A DNA stretch of 14,772 nt, from the NCBI GenBank assembly GCA_028565635.1, contig JAOXYB010030643.1, positions 1-14,772 of the forward strand. Direction: 5' to 3'. Shown here one piece after another: positions 1 to 7,500 of the stretch; the first letter of the stretch is position 1, and every line of letters begins with the position of its first letter. The translations under genes were made by a program, and so were the position numbers. The stretch is from Phoronis ovalis. Its lineage: Eukaryota; Phoronida; Phoronidae. The notes under the pieces were generated by a model. It was not told where the DNA came from. It saw only the letters and a list, made by a program, of their open reading frames with translations, and made no database searches.

Positions 1-1070
1 GTAATTCTTATTTGATTTTATATTGTATACATGTACTCAGATTATTTTATAGAGATTTCCCCCAACGAATGTCAAATAAATAGTAAGACATGGGTATCCG
101 ATGAATAATAAAATAAGTATATTAATTTATAATAATCATTTTTATTATTAATATTAATATATATTGTTTTCAGTTAATGAAATTTGACAAGTTTCAATTT
201 ACACTGAACCCTTGGAATATTTAGCTCTCGAAATATTTGCTTTGAGTTTGAAATTCACGAATTGTTGACAGCCGTTTATACAAGCCTATTAGTCATGTAC
301 AAATACCACAAGGTATTGTTATTAGCACTAAAATTACCCGTATCGACCATCTTTAAAATATCACAATGTTATATCATATGTCTACTTACAGATTTATTTT
401 ATCAAAAATTATCCAGAGTATTAAAATATTCAGTTATCTTTACAAAAAAATAAATTTGAAATACCAGTATATTCTATATTTTTTTTACTATAGGCACATG
501 CATTTACCCATAACTGAAGAACAAAGTGCATGTAAATTCTGAGCTTCGATAACTTTTATCCGATAACTTCATTAATTTTGAATCTTATAATACTGATCAG
601 ATAAAAAAATTAATAAATACTTGACACGTATTCATACACGGAATACTTAGTAGCGGGGATTGGCAATAACATCCATGGAATGAGAGGTGACATTCTGATA
701 AGAAAAGGAAAATCTGTTGATTAAAACTGAGAAACTGGACAAAAAATAAGGGCAAACAGTTTAATTTCTAATTCTGTGATCTCAAGTTTGACAGCTATCA
801 ATGCATTCAGCATCAAAACAGGTGTAACTTAGCTTCACATTGCTTTAAGCTGCCAATTTACTTTTTTGGGGTGGTGCGATGATCATGAACTGGAGAATCA
901 ACAGGGTAATATATAATATTATGTATTAAAAACGTAAGATACAGTTCCCGCCCCAAGCTAAAGAATTTGTATGCAATTTCACGTGAGATGTTATGAAATG
1001 CAAAACGTAATAAAAAGGAAATGGGATTTTTTTTCACTTTTCTTTCTCCGATGACGCCTTCATCCTTGCT

Positions 1071-1110
1071 CTAGCAAGCTAGTTGTCCAAGGAAACAACT
1101 AATGACGTAA
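1071..1110 (+). promoter_or_regulatory. X-box-like (RFX) palindrome beside a CRE-like site
   Basis: Positions 1082-1096 read GTTGTCCAAGGAAAC, two mismatches from the RFX X-box consensus GTNRCC(N0-3)RGYAAC. The site sits in a larger dyad: AGTTGT (1081-1086) pairs with ACAACT (1095-1100). It overlaps another palindrome, CTAGC-AA-GCTAG (1071-1082), and is followed by a CRE/ATF-like TGACGTAA at 1103-1110. The cluster lies about 250-290 bp before the gene 1 ATG. X-boxes typically mark genes for ciliary components, which would suit an EF-hand/WD40 protein. The function is inference; short motifs like these also occur by chance. Confidence 0.4.
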
Positions 1111-1323
1111 AAGATGTGTGAGGTGGCATAGATTCTTGAGAGTTCTGACGACGGGAGAGCAATATATATTGGGTTGTGAAAAAAAATTATAACATAGTTT
1201 AGTTTTTTAGCGAAAATCTGCAAAATACATTTACTAGTGAACACTGACTTCATTTGTAATCGAAAAAATTTTAAAAATGAAACTAAAATCTTTATATGCT
1301 ATAGACCTTTTGCCCTTTTGTTT

Positions 1324-1337
1324 ATCACACGCGTGAT
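1324..1337. repeat. Near-palindrome around ACGCGT just upstream of the start codon
   Basis: ATCACACGCGTGAT is nearly self-complementary, with a perfect 8-bp core CACGCGTG at 1328-1335, 24 bp before the gene 1 ATG. It could be a protein-binding site in the 5' UTR or core promoter. No specific factor can be assigned. Confidence 0.3.
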
Positions 1338-1360
1338 TATTTTAGATATCTTGAGACAAA

Positions 1361-1535
1361 ATGGAAGACAGGGAAGAACCCGTTGTGGAAACGTCATCAC
1401 CGCCTTATAGAGAAGTGCTAATTAGTGATGAAATTCCTGTTAGCACCGGGGACTTCGCTAGCCGAACAACAAATTCAAGAAAGCAGGGACAAGAAACAAC
1501 AATGTACAGCAATGTGCCTCAAAACCTAATTAAAG
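1361..1535 (+). CDS. Gene 1 exon 1 (N-terminal disordered region)
   Basis: Encodes residues 1-58 and the first base of codon 59. It is rich in Glu, Ser and Thr with no domain. The donor is AAAG|GTAAAA at 1536. The leftover G joins GT at 3300-3301 to make Gly, so the phase is 1. Reading past the donor reaches a stop at 1550-1552, so the splice is needed to continue. Confidence 0.8.
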
Positions 1536-4500
1536 GTAAAAGGAATGTATAATAAAACTGTTCGTAATTTCTATTTTTTTGAGTTGAATGAGATAACAAT
1601 TGTATACGCTAATTAGTCAAAATGGCTACTTTGTCCTCTTGCAAATTTTACTGGGGCATACATTTTTTTTGTTAGAACCTCAGTAACATGCTAATGGATT
1701 ATTATCAAGTATTGATTGGCCATGCAGAAAAATCTTCATTTCTATGCTAGGGAATTGGTGTGTATTTAATAAGTAGTATATTTAAGCATCCAAACTGTTT
1801 TGCAGTACCTCTCGCGGAACGTTTAATCGATGTGTATCGGAGGTGGGGGGGGGGGGGTCACTGTTAATATACAGGTATATATGTATGTACCCTTCAGGGT
1901 AGTTTTTTTGCCCTCTAGGATATTTCTGGGAGGCTGTTTTGTGTTGGAGGGATATTTCAGGATGGGGTTTTTGATTGTTTCAAAGAAAATTACAATTTGT
2001 GAGTGGCATTTTACAGCCGAATTTTTCATCCTAGGATATTTCAGGGTGGGTATTTTAGAAATTTGGGGGATATTTCAGGGTCAGGGTTTAGACCCCTGGG
2101 TCGCACACCCCTACCAAAATGTAAGTGCAGTGTTCCCCCGGACGTCAAAGTTATTGAACTGTGGGTCCCCCAGCCCACTGCCCCGGTGAGCAGTCAATAT
2201 GAAAGTGGCTTTTAAAAAAGCCCCTTAAGGAAATGAAATTTTGCAAAAAATACATCCATAAGGAAGTGAATTTTTTGAAAACATACACCCTTAAGGAAGT
2301 GACTTTTGGGAAAAATACTCGTAACGAAGTGTCACACCTCCAAAAACCACCCCTTTTCGTGATTTTAGCCAAAAAACAGACCCTAAGCGCGTAACGCGCT
2401 TTACGCTCCGGCGAAATTTTGTCGGAACATGCGTACCCACTTTCATATTGACTGCCCTTTTTTCGAGTCTTGAGAACCTCAATTTCCAGTCGAATAAGGA
2501 AAAAGTGAAAAGCCAAACATTTCCCTTTTCCTTATTCGAATTTAAAGTCAAAAATGAAAGGGAAACATTACTTTCTCTTTTTCTTATTCGATTTTGAACT
2601 GAATAAGGAAAAATAATTTGTTTATTCGATATTTTTATGCGAATGAGGAAAAAGGAACTAATTCGTTTTTCCATATTCGATTTTCATACGAATAAGGAAA
2701 AAGGAAACACTTCCTTTTTCTAATTCGATTTTGATGCAAGTAACAAGGAAAAAGGAAACATGAATTTCCCTTTTCCTGATTCAATTTTGATGCAAATAGA
2801 GAAAAGGAGCCACTTCTGTTTTTCCTTAATCAGTTCGATTTTAATCCAAAAATGGAACCATTTCGTTTTTCCTTTTTCGATTTTGATGCGAATTGGGTTT
2901 CTCAAAACTAAAAGTAGTTTTTTTTCTTTCTTGAAGCCCTCAGTCGAATATGGAAAACGGAAACAGCTCCTTTTCCCTTTTTGAAAAAGGAAAAACGAAA
3001 AAGGAACTAACTTAATTGACATTAAGGGCCGGGTGCGCACTATACACGTTGGCTCCTGGCCCTGTCGCTGGCGTTCAGCACAGGGAAATCTTTTGATATC
3101 AAAAAAGAATTAATATAAATGCTATTAATGTGATATTTTTTTCGGGCTGCTCTTGAGCATAGACAATCTAGTTAGGGCCTGAAAAGATCACATTTACTGT
3201 TATATTCAATGAAGTTATTAGAATAAATAGTATTACTTTGATGCATTTAATGTGTAATCAAATTAATGCTCTATTCTACCTCTATATTCACGATTTTAGG
3301 TCCTTCCTACAAAAAACCACGAAAAATGTCTCAAAGTCGCGACCTTCTTGAAGATGAGATGACACACGAACAACTAGGTCGACTTCATCAGCTGTTTGAA
3401 GAAGCAGACGAAGATGGTGGAGGGGGCCTTGATATGGAAGAATTCAAGTAGGTAGATCGAAAGTTCCACAAAGACGATGATTATTAATATCTCATTGTGT
3501 AGCTGTAGCAAGTCGAAAAGTCATACTAATAATTAATGTACCTATATGGCGTGCTGCATGAGTGGAAACGTTTCCAGTTTGTATTCTACCTCACAGACAG
3601 CTGACCCATAACAGAATTCTTTCTCAAACAAAAGCGCCCGTTACCTAGGCCTAAAAAAGCCTTTAGTTCAATTGAATGCACTGCCGAGCATATTTAGACG
3701 TTGATCTCACAAAGCATTTTTTACAAACAGTTCTATCACAAATTTAAAATAATGGTAAAATTTATATTCGTTTTCACTGTGGCTATACTAAAATATATAC
3801 AGGCACACATTTTTTCCCGCAATATGCAATCAGATATGTGGTTTATAAACGTTAGTCTTTATTGCATTGTGTACATGTAATACAGCTTTGCGGTTATTCT
3901 TTCTTGTCATGAATAAAATGTAAATAATATCTCAACATTCAACCGCATACTAAAATTACATTCAGTGGTCCCTTTACAAATTTGGCAGAACAGTCATCAC
4001 TTTTGTCGCGTTCACTTCAGTAGTAACAACATTTTCAGTCTGAATAAATCATCCGTTAGTGTTTTGTGCCTTCTCAACTAACGGCTTGGCTTATCCATAG
4101 TCATTTGTCGTAAATCCTTCAATTTAACAAGAGCGAAATAAATACGCCATTAAACTTTTACCCAATCGAGATAAGCTTTCTTCCCTGTGTGCATAACTGA
4201 CCTATATTTTACTAGCCACACGCTTAGTCTACTGTTATACCTATTATTGTAAGTTGAAATTTGATTGGTGTCAAATCTTTCGAGGGCACGTTATATATAA
4301 ATAAAGGGTTTATCGTTCTTCTGTTTTTCGGTATAATAAACGAAAATTGACTATGGTTAAGCCCAGATGTTAGTTGAGAAGGCACGGACCAGATGGATTT
4401 ATTTAGACTGCAGCATTTGCGCTGTGTTGCATCAATTCCCATTGAACGACAGGAGGAACACATTACTATAAATGTCTCATTATTTTGTATTTAGAACGGC

Positions 4501-7500
4501 TATGAAGAAAATCATGAAAGGAGTTAGTGATACGGATTTGGAGATGATTTTCATGAAGGTAGATGCTAACTGTGACGGATCAGTAGATTGGGATGAGTAC
4601 TTATCCTACATGTTACTGGAATTTAAAGAAAGGGTAGAAATGGCTACTACGGCAGGTAAAGTGTGCCTAATTTTGCTTTTAAGAGAATGCAACAAATCGT
4701 ATTTTATTATTGTTTCGCACAGGATAATTTGTACTATTAAGGGGCAATTAAAAAAGGAGAACTCCCCTGATATATAGGCCTACCTAACCACCGTAGACTG
4801 TTCGACAAGTGTTCGAGTCTCCGGAAATCTGTACGAGTTCCTGGCAACGGAAACGACGGTTTGAGTAGCAAGAATTTCGGTGCGAAACCCGGAAAAAGGG
4901 TTTGAATTGTAGGAAACAGGTGCGTGAGTGCAGATTGGTGGTACGAGTCTACACTGGTTAGGTAGGCTTCATATATAGTAAAATAAAACACTGGATTTAT
5001 ATTCTGATGCCAATTCGGATAATGCAGTATATATAGCAACAAAATGTTATCTTATTGCTGCAGAGGAACCATGAATGGCCACTTTTTAAATTCAAAAAGC
5101 ATTGCTATACTAGTTATAAATTAACGCTTAAAAGTGTTACTTACATTGATATCACAGTTATTGTAATCGAGTAGAATTAGCTCGATTTTTTTATTTCTAC
5201 AGCTTATATATATTAACCGTACAGCTTATTAATTTGCTACGTTGCTTTGCTTAGTAAACTGTTGTATAAAACATAATGATGTGAATAACGCTATCTTCAT
5301 TATAGGAACGTACCAAGCACTTTTTACTGGAACTAGTTTTCGTGATATAAATAGCAATCATCGTGACGTAATTTCAAAAGTTACATTTTGTCCAACCTTT
5401 CATGATGTTGATCAAGGTAAATGGCAACGACCAAGTTTGGATTACGGAATTGGAAGATATGTATCTTTAGATAAAACTGGAATCCTAAATTTTTGGAATG
5501 TTGACATGCAGAAAAGTGGAGTTTCTCATTACGTGGAAAATCGGAAAAAAACAGTTTCGTTGTGGTTAACAGATCTTGTGTTCTTACCAAATCTAAATAT
5601 GATCGCTATTTCTTCTACTGAAAGAGATGTAAGGTTATACGACATTAGTGGTTCGATTTTCGAAAAGAAGTTTGAAATTACAAGCATGCCTAATGTCCCA
5701 CTATGTATGGATTATTATTTTGATCTTGAAAGTCCAAATAAGGCTATGCTGCTGATTGGTGACGATGGGGGTGGCGTTTATGTTGTAGATTTCTTAAACT
5801 GCATAGATTCGGGTCTTTTTGGGTTATTTAACGACAACATACAAGGTGCAAGAAATATTCCTTTTAAAGATTTACTCAAAGGGAAATATAAAACTGTAAA
5901 CGTAAGACAATTCCGAAAAACGCACGATAATTGGGTAGAACACATTAAATATGTGGAAGATTTGCGTGCTTTTCTCTCGTGCTCCAAGAGTGGTGAGTAT
6001 TCTTTATTCGTGTGTGATTTAGAGTACGATTCAACAAAGGCCTATTTTAAAGTTAATAAAGGAATACAATGTTTTGACTACTGTTCCAAAAACAATCTTA
6101 TAGTCACTGGTTGCACAGATCACATGGTTCGTTTATGGAATCCGTATGTCTATCGTAAACCGGTAAGCTCTTTAATCGGTCATATGGAAGCTGTAACCAA
6201 CATTACCGTGTGCAGCGGAAGAGACATTTTTATAAGCACTTCAAAAGATCGCAATATAAGAATTTTTGATATTCAAGATCATGCTTGCTTGCAAAATTTT
6301 CAAGTTCGAAACTTTGGTACAATTAGTTCAATCTTTTTTAATCCGAAAACAGAAGCATTGCTGATTGCGTCTAACGAGTTGGCCATTATGGAGCACAAAG
6401 AAGAAGAGAATCGCCAACTGAAGCTTATGTCGCATGACTATCCATTATGTGCTGCTCTGTATAACTCTTTATTTAACGTGGTGGTAAGTGCTTGTCAAGA
6501 AAGCGTTATTCGAGTCTGGAATTTAAACACGGGAGTTAGAACTATGCAATATAAAATGGCCCATAGCATTGTGTCAGATGGACGTCAAATACCCGTGGAA
6601 ATAACCACCATGTCTTTTGACCCTTCGCTACGCAGACTATTAACAGGTGCGCGTGATGGATCGGTGAAAATTTGGAATTTTAACAATGGTGATTGCCTGC
6701 GCGTAGTAGATGAAGGAGCTTCATGGGAAATCACATGCGCCATATTCAGGCGTGAGCGAATACTTATAGCTGGTTGGAATCGCTACGTTATTGTACATAG
6801 CGATTCTAAGGACGAAGACGAAAAAGATGCCCGAATATGGGACAAGAAACATGTCGAAGACATTTTATCAATTGCAATTTATGATCCTCGAGAAACACCA
6901 AAAGATTTATGTACAGTAGCAACGAGTTCTTACGATGGCAACATTCTGTTATGGGATTTTGAAACAGGTCGAATGTATGCAAAACTGAATCTGAATGAAA
7001 GTGATCATATTCAATCATTTGCCAATCTTGCTCAGAGTAAAGACGAAAGCAAATCCGTGCAAAAAAATAATAAAAGAAATAGTCACAGTCTCCGCAAGGT
7101 GAACGATGCAGAAGTTTCTAGAAAATTAAGCTTGCAATCGAGTGTTAGTACTAATAATGAGGACGAAAGCTTACATAGTGAAACCAAAGAGCAGCTTGGA
7201 GAGCAAAAATACAACGCCGATGGAAAATGCAAGAGCGGGCTTATTACACAAAACATTCGCAGGCAAAAACATATACATTTCCATCAAGAACTTCCATTTA
7301 ACAAGATAATGTCGCTTCAACCAATTGAGGCGCCAAACGAATCTGCCCGACTGAGCGAGAAAAACTGTAAAGAAAGAAGTACGGGGTTAAATAGTCGTAA
7401 ACATAAGAAGTCAGTTGAAAAGTTGTTGTTCTTGCATTCACGGAAGATGGATAAGCAAACGGCACATTTACTCGGTTCAGGTGCCCAAGGATGGATTCAA

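Larger units (their letters stand above)
1..1360. other. AT-rich upstream flank of gene 1
   Basis: I see no supportable coding exon or RNA gene here. The longest open frame (262-453, 63 codons) has no domain-like composition and no convincing splice sites. The stretch is AT-rich with scattered features: a spaced direct repeat CGATAACTT at 547-555 and 561-569, a short GC-box-like CCCGCCCC at about 947-954, and the motif cluster at 1071-1110 listed separately. The last few hundred bases presumably hold the promoter and 5' UTR of gene 1, but the transcription start cannot be placed from sequence alone. Confidence 0.6.
1536..3299 (+). other. Gene 1 intron 1, largely repeat-derived
   Basis: A 1764-bp GT-AG intron. 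From about 1845 to 3010 it is filled with the composite repeat described in separate entries: a G tract, 33-bp-periodic blocks, an inverted-repeat element and a dyad minisatellite. The last ~290 bp contain a short GC-rich patch (about 3026-3086) and otherwise AT-rich sequence with no feature I can name. Long open frames here on both strands are translations of the repeats, not exons. Confidence 0.75.

Noticed and set aside
262-453. 63-codon open frame near the left edge
   Set aside because: Short, AT-driven and hydrophobic, without supporting context.
1823-2674. Long overlapping open frames on both strands in intron 1
   Set aside because: They translate the 33-bp tandem units and inverted repeats, giving 11-residue repeats such as TSLRV. 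There is no domain, and the frames fall inside a well-supported intron.
2720-3040. 106-codon minus-strand and 74-codon plus-strand open frames
   Set aside because: Both come from the purine/pyrimidine dyad minisatellite; the Lys/Phe-rich composition mirrors AAGGAAAAAGG and TTCCTTTTT.
4811-4822. tRNA or tRNA-derived SINE suggested by a B-box-like GTTCGAGTCTCC
   Set aside because: No A box at proper spacing and no cloverleaf. The motif is one unit of the ~20-bp ladder in an inverted-repeat MITE.
5242-5304. ATG at 5242 as the start of the WD40 gene
   Set aside because: It is intronic: the acceptor at 5305 joins in phase to the EF-hand exon, and residues before the join do not resemble the family.
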